Notes under the pieces: generated by a model
What the model was told of the DNA's origin: nothing
Databases searched by the model: none
The model's input: only the letters and a program-made list of their open reading frames with translations
Source of the DNA: Rhodopirellula sp.
Lineage (GTDB): Bacteria; Planctomycetota; Planctomycetia; Pirellulales; Thermoguttaceae
DNA: 58,011 nt
Assembly: GCA_012728855.1 (NCBI GenBank)
Contig: JAAYEH010000182.1
Location: 1 to 58,011, forward strand
Reading direction: 5' to 3'
Position numbers and translations under genes: made by a program
Part shown: positions 35,274 through 43,056 of the stretch, one piece after another
Layout: the number at the start of each line of letters is the position of its first letter
Position numbering within the stretch: the stretch's first letter is position 1

Positions 35274-35780
35274 TTACTTGGTGTCCCGTTGGACAAGCCG
35301 GACGTCGCAGGTGAGCATGCCGAGGCTGACACGGTAGGACGTGGCCGACGTTTGCTGAACGTAGCGGGCCGGCACGACGTAGTCGGGCTGATAGCCTTCG
35401 TCGGCCTCGATCTCGTAGGCCCAGCAGACAACCCGCGCTACAGCCTTCTTCATCGCCTCGCGGTGTTCCTCTTTTGCCTGAAACCGCTCGGGCCGGAATT
35501 CGACCAGAAACATCTTGGCGTCGTACGTCCGCCCTTGGGGAGTGTGGATCCGCAAGAAACGCGTGAGGACGATTTCGTTGCCCTGGGAAAAATGCGCCGA
35601 CGCGCTCCAGTGGAGCGGCTCCTCGATCCCTCGCACTGCGCCCGGCGACCATGGAACGTCATCCTGGCGTTGTGCATCGTCGGAGGCGAGGTCTTCCTGG
35701 GCGCTGAGCCGAAGGGTGCCCGCGCCCAACGCGATTGCCGCGCCGACTAAGGCTGCCGATAACAGGTGAAGTCGCTTCAT
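35274..35780 (-). CDS. Small exported protein of unknown function
   Basis: A 168-residue protein with a clear signal peptide (MKRLHLLSAALVGAAIALGA). The rest shows no named domain; IVLTRFLRIHTPQGRTYDAKMF-like beta strands and a single SLGMLTCDVRLV end suggest a small beta-sheet fold. The ATG at 35780 has GGAGACGG upstream. It precedes the Cys-rich gene by 53 bp and probably shares its transcript. Confidence 0.7.
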   Translation of the reverse strand: MKRLHLLSAALVGAAIALGAGTLRLSAQEDLASDDAQRQDDVPWSPGAVRGIEEPLHWSASAHFSQGNEIVLTRFLRIHTPQGRTYDAKMFLVEFRPERFQAKEEHREAMKKAVARVVCWAYEIEADEGYQPDYVVPARYVQQTSATSYRVSLGMLTCDVRLVQRDTK

Positions 35781-35816
35781 AACCGTCTCCTCCACGTTGA
35801 CCTGCAATCCAGGCCA

Positions 35817-35902
35817 CTGAAAAAGGGGACAGGCACCGCAACGCGTCGCGGTTCGACTTGGCAGCAACAACAATTGGTTGCGGAGCCAGTCCCCTTTTTC
35901 AG
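35817..35902. repeat. REP-like inverted pair 1
   Basis: CTGAAAAAGGGGAC (35817-35830) pairs perfectly with GTCCCCTTTTTCAG (35889-35902). The arms then continue as GGGGACAGGCACC and, reverse-complemented, GGGGACTGGCTCC, with inner pairing CCGCAAC/GTTGCGG. The same two arm types occur, swapped, at 37469-37558 on the other side of the DUF1559 gene. Confidence 0.85.
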
Positions 35903-35985
35903 CAGCCATCCATGGTCAACCTCGAACGCGAAGGTTCGACGTTGGCCGTCCTTGGCCAAGGCTCGGTCTGCCGCAACCCGCCGAC

Positions 35986-37038
35986 TTACGGCCGCGCGAC
36001 GACCTGCCCATCGTCGCGGGTGGCGAGCTGCTTGAGGGTTAGCAACTCCATCGTTTCGGAAAGGAACGAAACGCTCCCATCCGCATAAAGAGCCAACACG
36101 CCGCCGGGATGAGCGGAGACCAAGGGATGGTTTGCCCCATTGTTCACATACACGCCGGCCAACCAGGTGGAAGCCCCTTGCCTGACGGCCCGAGTCCCGA
36201 CCGGATATCGGATCGTCGTAATGTTCCAACTCGGCGGCGGGTTCGCGACGGAGTGGTAGCTGCTCGGGGCGCCGTCGGCCGCCGTACCGGCGAGCCAGCC
36301 GTTGGGACGGCCTTTGTCGATATCGAGTTTGTTTCCAGAACTGTCGTGGCCATAATCGGAGATCTCGCTGACGACCATCACGTTGCTCGTGCCATCGGTA
36401 ACGTCGCGAAGGCGGACATTCCGGTTGGGGATCAGCAGACCGCCAGCGGAAATTCGGCCCGTCAGGATTGGACCGCCGAGGCAGCAAGGGCTTGTACGGC
36501 TTTCTGGAAACATCGCGCCCGACATGGAATCGCCCGTGCCGTCCGTCGCGCCGGCGATTCCCACGTAGGAAGGCCGCGTCAGATCGAACTGGCCCACTTT
36601 GATCGTCTCGTCCAGCGGGCTGGATGGGCACAGCATCATATCCATCGTGATCCCGCTGGCGGCACTGCCGTTGTTCGTATTCACTCCGGCCATACCGCAA
36701 TTGGGCGACACCTGGTCCAGCTTGTCGTAGAGCGAGCTTTGCTCGAGGTATGGCAAAATGCCAACCCACCAACTCATCCCGGTGGTCGTCCCGATCGCAT
36801 TGCGCTGAGCGTGTCGCGCGCCCACTGGAAAAGCCTGATGCACATCGTGGTAATTGTGCAGTGCCAGCCCCGTCTGCTTGAGATGGTTGGAGCAAGACAT
36901 CCGCCGCGCCGCTTCGCGGGCAGCCTGCACGGCCGGCAACAGCAGCGCGATTAACACCCCGATGATCGCGATGACCACCAGCAACTCGACGAGCGTGAAA
37001 CCGAAATCCGGTCGAGAAGACAATCCCCGCTTGTGCAT
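35986..37038 (-). CDS. DUF1559 pseudopilin-like exported protein
   Basis: A 350-residue protein of the very large planctomycete DUF1559 family. The N-terminus FTLVELLVVIAIIGVLIAL is a type IV pilin/type II pseudopilin class III signal, directly followed by PAVQAAREAARR and SCSNHLKQTGLALHNYHD, then the family blocks GILPYLEQSSLYD, LCPSSP, RLRDVTDGTSNVMVVSE and, at the end, HPGGVLALYADGSVSFL. Function is unproven; pseudopilin-like fibres or secretion are inferred. The ATG at 37038 has AAGGA upstream. REP-like pairs lie on both sides of the gene. Confidence 0.95.
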   Translation of the reverse strand: MHKRGLSSRPDFGFTLVELLVVIAIIGVLIALLLPAVQAAREAARRMSCSNHLKQTGLALHNYHDVHQAFPVGARHAQRNAIGTTTGMSWWVGILPYLEQSSLYDKLDQVSPNCGMAGVNTNNGSAASGITMDMMLCPSSPLDETIKVGQFDLTRPSYVGIAGATDGTGDSMSGAMFPESRTSPCCLGGPILTGRISAGGLLIPNRNVRLRDVTDGTSNVMVVSEISDYGHDSSGNKLDIDKGRPNGWLAGTAADGAPSSYHSVANPPPSWNITTIRYPVGTRAVRQGASTWLAGVYVNNGANHPLVSAHPGGVLALYADGSVSFLSETMELLTLKQLATRDDGQVVARP

Positions 37039-37468
37039 GGCAAATCCTTAATTCCTCGGAATGAAGGCGGGATGAAGGCGGCCATGATAGCCCGCATGAG
37101 GCGGGTGCCATTTTACACGCCGGAATACCCCGAGAAAAGGATTTTTGCTCGAAAAGCACGGAATTACCCCCCCAATAGATCAACCATGCAATTACCTCGC
37201 GCTGCGGGTGATGTCCAGCATGACTGATTGACAACGCCAAAGAGACACGCGGGCTGAACGGGGCAAGTGTCTACGCACTTTGTTTCCAGGATTGAGTTCA
37301 ATCGTCCTGCCCGTTTGCTAACAATTTTCAGTGAGTAGATGCAGTCGCTTCCGCTGCCGGGTACACTGGCTTCCTAACGGGATTTGCCGCTGGGAAGCAA
37401 GTCTCGCTATTAGACCAAGCGTAATCCACTGCCCCTTCGCGACATTTCCGGCCAAGATTTTTGGGCAT

Positions 37469-37558
37469 GGTTCAAAAACGGGGACTGGCTCCGAGCCAAA
37501 CAGCCCTTTGCCTGCCGAAAACATGTCCTGGCGAGGTGCCTGTCCCCGTTTTTGAGCC
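37469..37558. repeat. REP-like inverted pair 2
   Basis: GGTTCAAAAACGGGGAC (37469-37485) pairs with GTCCCCGTTTTTGAGCC (37542-37558) with one G:T-type mismatch. The inner arms GGGGACTGGCTCC and GGGGACAGGCACC (reverse complement) are those of pair 1 in exchanged order. It lies in the 546-bp gap 37039-37584 between the DUF1559 gene and the sigma-factor gene; no gene is seen in that gap. Confidence 0.85.
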
Positions 37559-37584
37559 ACCAGATTTTGCAGCACGACGAAAGA

Positions 37585-38191
37585 ATGCCCGAAAGCTCGA
37601 TCACCCAGTGGATCGCCGCACTGAAAAAAGGCGACGTCCTGGTAGTACAGCAACTCTGGGAAAAATACGCAGAGAGACTCGTCGTGCTGGCTCGTCGGCG
37701 CCTGGCGGATTCACCGCGGGCGGTGTCGGACGAGGAGGATATTGCGCTGAGTGCCTTCCGGACGGTATGCCACGCGGCGGCCAACGGCCGTTTCTCCGAC
37801 CTGCGCAATCGTGACGAACTGTGGTGGCTGCTGCTGCGGGTGACGCGACACAAGATCCTGGACCAGATCCGCCGGGATCGGGCGGAAAAGCGGGGGGGGT
37901 AAGGTTTTCTCTCTTTCGAATTTTACGGCGGCCGTTGGCAGCTCGACGACAAACCCGCTTGAGGAGTTGATCAGCCAGGAGCCGAGCCCAGAATACTTTG
38001 CGATCCTCGCCGAGGAGCACGAGCGGCTGTTGAAACGACTCCGCGACGACCGGCTCCGCGAGGTGGCGCTGCTGCGACTGGAGGGTTTCACGCCGGAGGA
38101 AATCGCCGAGCAGATGCACGTGAGTACGCGAACCGTGCAGCGGAAGCTACGACTGATCGAGGAGCAGTGGAGTGAGGAATTGGCGGGATGA
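37585..38191 (+). CDS. ECF-type sigma factor, frame broken in a run of eight G
   Basis: The first part (ATG 37585, MPESSITQWIAALKKGD) has the sigma-2 region (VVQQLWEKYAERLVVLARRR, SDEEDIALSAFRTVC, LWWLLLRVTRHKILDQIRRD) and stops at TAA just after R-G-G at 37902. The sigma-4 part (PSPEYFAILAEEHERLL..., LRLEGFTPEEIAEQM, STRTVQRKL) continues in the +1 frame to 38191. A run of eight G (37892-37899) sits exactly at the break; seven G would give one 201-residue protein reading KRGGKVFSLSN. Either the gene is phase-variable, or frameshifting occurs, or the base count is wrong. Stopped early, the product would lack promoter -35 recognition. It belongs to the planctomycete branch that ends in an unusual 'RKLRLI...W..EL' helix. 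Confidence 0.85.
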
Positions 38192-38292
38192 GGGGAATGA
38201 CAGGCAAGTTGGAGGTTGCCCAGTCATGCATAAATGGTTCGTGTCCTCGGGATAGCCCCTCCCATCGCCAAGTGCCCGCTACGGCGCGTGCT

Positions 38293-38349
38293 ATGAATAC
38301 GCTACCGACGCGGTGTTTGTGGGAAGGGCTGGGTTCCCGGTTGGATCGA
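38293..38349 (+). repeat. uvrD 3'-end repeat, copy B
   Basis: This matches the sequence just after and including the uvrD stop (31978-32033): ATGAATACGCTA, CGACGCGG and GGGTTCCCGGTTG are shared, with about 6-7 differences and one indel. It overlaps the 3' end of the TPR/zinc-finger gene, so that the last 16 or so codons and the stop of that gene lie inside the repeat. Confidence 0.8.
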
Positions 38350-40155
38350 AGGCTGCCCGCCGGGCTGCGCCGTCGGCGACATCCCCGGCTGGGAAGCGGG
38401 CACCGTGCCCGCTTGACCCGGGCCAGGCGGAATCGCTATGGGTTGTCCGGGAGACTCTTCCGGCTTTTGTTCTGCTGTCCGAGCCAGCCCTTTTTCCAGA
38501 CCTCGATCACAGAATGGGCATAAAATGACCCCACTGCCGCGGCAAGCGGGGCAAGCAGCGGCAACATTGACACTCCGGCCTAATTTCCTGCCGCTGACTG
38601 GGTCGACAGCCATCGTTTGCGCGCGTTGCTGCGTTACGGTTCCCGAACCTCCACACTGAGGGCAGGGGATGCGACATAGGCCGTTGCAGAAAAGGCAGCG
38701 GGGATCCTCAAAGAGTTTTCGATCAACTCCACCGAGCGGTTCTCCATCGGCCGCCAGCAACGGCATCAGTTGCCATCCGATGGTCGCGTCGAACACGGCA
38801 GACGCGTTGGTTTTCTGGCAGAGCTTGTCCAAGGATCGTTTCGTTGCGGGATCCCAGAAATTGGAAGTTGTCGTCGTCGCTTTCAGCGCGTAGAGCTTTC
38901 CCAGATTATGCACAAGCTCCTCCGACGGTTCTCCCAATTCCATGGCCTTCTCAAAGGCATCGACCGTCTTCTTGAGTTTCTTCTGCCGCAGGTAAACCAA
39001 GGCCAGGTTGTTCCATGCGCGGCGCGCGGTCTCCTGGTCCTTGGCTTTGGTGCATTTGCGGAAGCACTCTTCCGCCGCAATAAAACTCAACTCGAAGTTT
39101 TCCAACAGTCCCAGCAGGAAATCCGGCCGGACGTCCTCGCCCGACGTTTTTCCCGCCTCGGTCAATTTGACTCGACCGCCCTTCAGGTCTCCGTTCATAA
39201 TCATCTTCGTGGCGTCGACTAGCGTGCCCGTGAGCGGATCCGCCGGCGCGGGCCTGGCTGCGACTAGACGAGGGAGAAGCCTTTCACCGAGAGAGGCAAT
39301 ACTGACCTCATAGTTCATGCTGATTTGGTCGCCAAGTGTCTTGACCTCTTCGGATCGTTCCGCCTCATCAAAAAGCTCCAAGGCCAGTCGCAAGGCAACG
39401 AACTCCTCGTCCCCCGGGCTGTGTTCATCTTTGAAGATCCGCACCGCCAACGCCTGCTTCTCTTCCGGCGTGCCCGCCTGGCTCACCTGATACCGCTGCT
39501 GCAGTTGGTTCGCGATTCGCCACTGGCTGTCCTCGCCGGGCGGACGAAGTCTGAGTTGAGGGAGAAGACTCTCCTGCAACGATTCCTCGATGTCCCCGAA
39601 CTCCGCGGCAAGCCGGCGGCGTGTCTCCTCAGCTTGCTGCAGGCTGCCCGCGGATTCGTACAGTTCCCCGGCCAACCGCCAAAGCACAAAACACTCATCC
39701 GCGGCTTGTCCCCCGGCCGAAGCCAATTGACAGAAACGGCCCGCCAGCACGTTCATGGCGTTCTTGTCGGCGGAGACTTCTGCCAGTTTCACGCCGTGCT
39801 GCTCATTGAGTTTTCGCGCGATGACCAACTGCACGTCGGCTGGCGGAGATGGATGCTCCGATTTCACAGGAACCGAAGGCCCGGGGGATGGACGATCCAC
39901 GGGAATAATTGCGCCCGAAATCGGTTCCGACGACGCGGATCCGGTCGCCCCTGCCTTTGCCTCAACTTCCTGATCCCCCCCGTCTTCCCTTCCCTTTGAC
40001 CCATTCTTTTCGGATTCATCTCCGTTCGGTTTCGTCGGGCTCTCGCCGGCCGGTGCCTTTTTCAGTAGGAACCGGCATAACAACGGGAACGCCTGCGGCG
40101 ACTGTCCACTCGGAAATCGACCGGTCAGCGCGCCGGGCGACCAGGAGCATGGCAA
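38302..40155 (-). CDS. TPR protein with DnaJ-type zinc-finger cysteines; 5' end uncertain
   Basis: About 600 residues. The first 34 (from a TTG at 40155) are not protein-like. A second frame starting at ATG 40150 (MLLVARRADRS... VPVVMPVPTEK) would join the main frame at KAPAGESPTKP if one base were lost or gained in the A5 run near 40062. The middle (about 90-430) is helical TPR-like sequence (QTARRAWNNLALVYLRQKKL, TVDAFEKAMELGEP). The C-terminal part has DnaJ-like motifs CLFCNGLCRIPCPQCGGSG, ACPACRGSG, CPFC, which bind zinc. The tail is a Pro/Gln-rich stretch ending in QPFPQTPRR inside repeat copy B. It has a coiled or docking role; function unknown. Confidence 0.75.
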   Translation of the reverse strand: MPCSWSPGALTGRFPSGQSPQAFPLLCRFLLKKAPAGESPTKPNGDESEKNGSKGREDGGDQEVEAKAGATGSASSEPISGAIIPVDRPSPGPSVPVKSEHPSPPADVQLVIARKLNEQHGVKLAEVSADKNAMNVLAGRFCQLASAGGQAADECFVLWRLAGELYESAGSLQQAEETRRRLAAEFGDIEESLQESLLPQLRLRPPGEDSQWRIANQLQQRYQVSQAGTPEEKQALAVRIFKDEHSPGDEEFVALRLALELFDEAERSEEVKTLGDQISMNYEVSIASLGERLLPRLVAARPAPADPLTGTLVDATKMIMNGDLKGGRVKLTEAGKTSGEDVRPDFLLGLLENFELSFIAAEECFRKCTKAKDQETARRAWNNLALVYLRQKKLKKTVDAFEKAMELGEPSEELVHNLGKLYALKATTTTSNFWDPATKRSLDKLCQKTNASAVFDATIGWQLMPLLAADGEPLGGVDRKLFEDPRCLFCNGLCRIPCPQCGGSGTVTQQRAQTMAVDPVSGRKLGRSVNVAAACPACRGSGVILCPFCDRGLEKGLARTAEQKPEESPGQPIAIPPGPGQAGTVPASQPGMSPTAQPGGQPSIQPGTQPFPQTPRR

Positions 40156-40156
40156 G

Positions 40157-40252
40157 GGCCACCGCCGACTTTGCCTCGGCGGCGGGCCGAAAGAAATTCA
40201 TCATCGCTAAGAGCCCGCTGCGGCCCGTGCGATGAATACGCTACCGACGCGG
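40157..40252 (+). repeat. uvrD 3'-end repeat, copy C
   Basis: 96 bases matching 31903-31998 at 92 positions (differences at the wobble-type positions 2, 3 and in the intergenic part), beginning with GGCCACCG and ending CGACGCGG. It lies right upstream of the 5' end of the TPR/zinc-finger gene, so that gene is bounded by copies B and C in the same orientation. Confidence 0.9.
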
Positions 40253-40582
40253 CAACATATTCTTAAGGCGAACGGGTCTCAGTTTGATCACCAGTGCAGT
40301 GCCTATGGTAAAGGCTGGGCTCCCTGTGGAACGGAGGGCACGCCTCCCGGTCGCATGCGCGGCGGCACTCCGCGCTGGGACGTCGGCATGGTCTGGCAGA
40401 AGGTGAAGAAGGTTCACCAGACCGCTCTGGTGACACCTGGCGTCGTGGCATGAGTCTTCCAGGTTTTCTGTGGATGGTTTCACAGAGCGCTCTCTGCCTG
40501 TACAATGGGGCCAAACTTCGTTTCGGGGGCAGCTACATATCTGATCGATGCGCAGGTAGTGATAGATCCCAGGAGTGGTCCG
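40253..40582 (+). promoter_or_regulatory. 330-bp region before the kinase block, with a small hairpin
   Basis: No gene is seen. TCACCAGA (40414-40421) and TCTGGTGA (40426-40433) form a perfect 8-bp stem with a 4-nt loop about 150 bp before the kinase start. This stretch should hold the promoter of the kinase/FHA block; no clear -35/-10 was picked out. Confidence 0.35.
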
Positions 40583-42943
40583 ATGACTGCACAGTCGCTC
40601 GAATGGGTCGGCCTGGAATTGGCAGGACGGCGATACAGTGTCGCAGACAAGATCGGCGAGGGGGGGATGGGGTATGTGTACCGTGCCCAAGACCGCCGGC
40701 TCAACACGTGGGTTGTTCTCAAAGTTCCTCGCGCAGCGATTCTCGAAGACCCGGATGCCGTCCAGCGGTTCCTTCGTGAGATCCGTTCGTTGGTGCAATT
40801 GGCTCATCCGCATGTTGTTCGGATTACCGATGTAGGCAAGCATGAGGGGATACCCTACGCCGTTATGCAATACCTCTCCGGAGGGAGCCTGGAGGATAGG
40901 CGGCAGACGGGGGAGCACGGATCGCCTCTTCCCATAGTTCCATCGGAACTGAGAAGTTGGCTGCCCGATGTGGCGAAGGCACTCGACTTCGTCCATGCGC
41001 AAGGCTACGTCCACCGGGACGTGAAGCCCGCGAACATCCTGTTCGACGATCACGGGAACGTGTATCTGAGTGATTTCGGAGTCATCAAAGCACTAGCTGC
41101 GGAGGGCCGGCAGACCCAGAGTACTGCGATAACTGGTCAGGGAATGGTACTCGGGACGCCGGAGTACATGGCGCCGGAAGTCATCATGGGCGAGGCGTAC
41201 GATGGGCGAGCTGACCAGTACGCGCTCGGGGTGGTGATTTACGAACTTCTTTGCGGTCGAACTCCGTTTCAAGCGTCGACGCCGACGGCAATCCTGGTGC
41301 GACAAATCAAGGACTCGGCACCTGAACTTGAGTCGCTGCTTCCGGGGATTCCGAAGTCACTCTCAGATGCGGTGAAGAAGTCACTCGCGAAGAATCCCGA
41401 GGATCGATTCTGCTCCTGCACAGCCTTTGCACAAGCCGTGGTCGCGGGCTTGGAGGGGATGTCCGGATCCAACGGCGAGAGGCTGGTAACAACGGCGGTC
41501 GTTGGCCAGAGAGCCGGAAAAAAAAACAAGCTGCTCGGTGTGCTCGCACGGTTGTTCGCCATGCTTTTACTGTACATACAGCGGCTCTGGAGAGCAGAAT
41601 GGTGGAGGATCAGCCCTCGACGCGTGCTTACGTGGCTAGGGACGGCCGCAGGTTTCCTGGTCGTCGGTGGTGGACGGCTAGTGGCTTGGATAACAGTGGG
41701 GCTTCCTACTGCAACAGTTCGAATGATAGATGGACTTCTGCGCAGATTGGCGGGGGAGGGTAACGCTGTTCTACACAATTTTCTTCGGCTGATGCTGATC
41801 CTGGTGCCCGTCACCGCGTATGCCATATCCAGGACGGAGTGGCTGAAGCCAGTGAAGCCAAAGATGTCGTTGTCTTTGCAGGGAATATCGGACCAGACGC
41901 TTGTCGTGGGTAACACGATGCATGTTTCTGCGAAAAGCACGGCACGGAACATAAAGGGGTCGCCACGGTTTTTGCTGGCTAAGGCGCCGCCGGGCGCCGC
42001 GATCGATTCGCGATTCGGGGAGATCACGTGGCAAGCGGGTACTCCTGGTGTTTATCGTGTTGTTGTTCGCGTCACTGCCGAGGGGTCGCACCTGACGGAC
42101 GAAGAGGCGTTCACCATTCGGGTGGTTCCCAAGGACGCGCCGCCAGTGTTTGCCAGCATTCCTGACCAGGCGATCGAAGAGGGCAGTGCGTGGACGCTCA
42201 CAGCAGACCTGGCGGAAATGGGGTATCCCCGTGGAGAACCCGAGTTCATCCCGTCTTCGCTCTTGCCGGATGGAATGGCGCTGGATTCGAAGACGGGCGT
42301 CTTGACGTGGACACCGACTAGTGAGCAGGCCGGACGGCGCTACGAAATTCGAGTGGCGGCGAGGAACGGGGCCGCCCCGAGGCTTCGTGGGGAAACGTCG
42401 TTTTCGATCGACGTGACGTTCCGGCGTCCCTTTATCGCGCCGATCCGCGACGTGTCGGTGCGTGCAGCGCCAGCGCCTGCCGCACCCCCGTCAACAGTTC
42501 CCTCTCTGCCTGTCGCAGAAAAGCAGGAGACGCAGACGCAGGAGTCAACTTTGGATCTGACGGGAGAGTGGCAGACGCCGGACGGTGCGTCCTATGAATT
42601 CAGGCACGAGGGCGAGAAACTCCGCGTAAATCTGATTCAAAGTCCGACCCTGTACGGGATGACCGCCTCACTGTCGCGTGAAGGCAGCTTCATGAAAGGT
42701 GATGGTACGATGACGATTAATGTCAGCGGGAGTTACTTTTCCCGCCAGACGAAAGATTTCGACGTGAGTCTGAAGTTCGCAGTGCCGGATGACCGGACGC
42801 CATCATTCATCGTCATGGACGTGGATGAGCCGGTCTTGAAGGCCGGTCGGAGCATCGGTACAAGGTCGAATCACTACGAGTTTACGAGAGTGACTACGCC
42901 CAGCATAGAAGGCCCACCCCGAGGCCGCCGGCGGGGTAGATAG
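40583..42943 (+). CDS. Serine/threonine kinase with membrane segments and extracytoplasmic Ig-like repeats
   Basis: A 786-residue protein; the ATG at 40583 has AGGAG eight bases upstream. Kinase domain 1-280: GEGGMG loop (25-30), Lys47, HRDVKPAN (144-151), DFG (164-166), GTPEYMAPEV. Three hydrophobic stretches follow (about 325-345, 353-375, 400-420). The outer part contains two Ig-like/cadherin-like modules of the putative Ig type (DQTLVVGNTMHV... GVYRVVVRVTAEG; PDQAIEEGSAWTLTADL... GVLTWTPTSEQAG), and a C-terminal beta-rich module starting LTGEWQTPDGASYEF. The kinase domain is clearly paralogous to that of the next gene (shared YLSDFG, VIMGE.YDGRADQYALGV). A sensor kinase is likely. Confidence 0.92.
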   Translation: MTAQSLEWVGLELAGRRYSVADKIGEGGMGYVYRAQDRRLNTWVVLKVPRAAILEDPDAVQRFLREIRSLVQLAHPHVVRITDVGKHEGIPYAVMQYLSGGSLEDRRQTGEHGSPLPIVPSELRSWLPDVAKALDFVHAQGYVHRDVKPANILFDDHGNVYLSDFGVIKALAAEGRQTQSTAITGQGMVLGTPEYMAPEVIMGEAYDGRADQYALGVVIYELLCGRTPFQASTPTAILVRQIKDSAPELESLLPGIPKSLSDAVKKSLAKNPEDRFCSCTAFAQAVVAGLEGMSGSNGERLVTTAVVGQRAGKKNKLLGVLARLFAMLLLYIQRLWRAEWWRISPRRVLTWLGTAAGFLVVGGGRLVAWITVGLPTATVRMIDGLLRRLAGEGNAVLHNFLRLMLILVPVTAYAISRTEWLKPVKPKMSLSLQGISDQTLVVGNTMHVSAKSTARNIKGSPRFLLAKAPPGAAIDSRFGEITWQAGTPGVYRVVVRVTAEGSHLTDEEAFTIRVVPKDAPPVFASIPDQAIEEGSAWTLTADLAEMGYPRGEPEFIPSSLLPDGMALDSKTGVLTWTPTSEQAGRRYEIRVAARNGAAPRLRGETSFSIDVTFRRPFIAPIRDVSVRAAPAPAAPPSTVPSLPVAEKQETQTQESTLDLTGEWQTPDGASYEFRHEGEKLRVNLIQSPTLYGMTASLSREGSFMKGDGTMTINVSGSYFSRQTKDFDVSLKFAVPDDRTPSFIVMDVDEPVLKAGRSIGTRSNHYEFTRVTTPSIEGPPRGRRRGR

Positions 42944-43056
42944 AGTCTGGTAGCGAACCAAACGTGAGCATCGGGCGAGCGGTGGTGGTGCGGTCGAGAG
43001 GGCCGGTGGCCGGGTGGGGAAAGCGGACGAGGCACAGAGGAATGTGAGGTGGGAGC

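Noticed and set aside
35777..37240. A 487-residue minus-strand frame overlapping the DUF1559 gene
   Set aside because: It is a shifted frame of the DUF1559 gene and runs through the REP-like pair.
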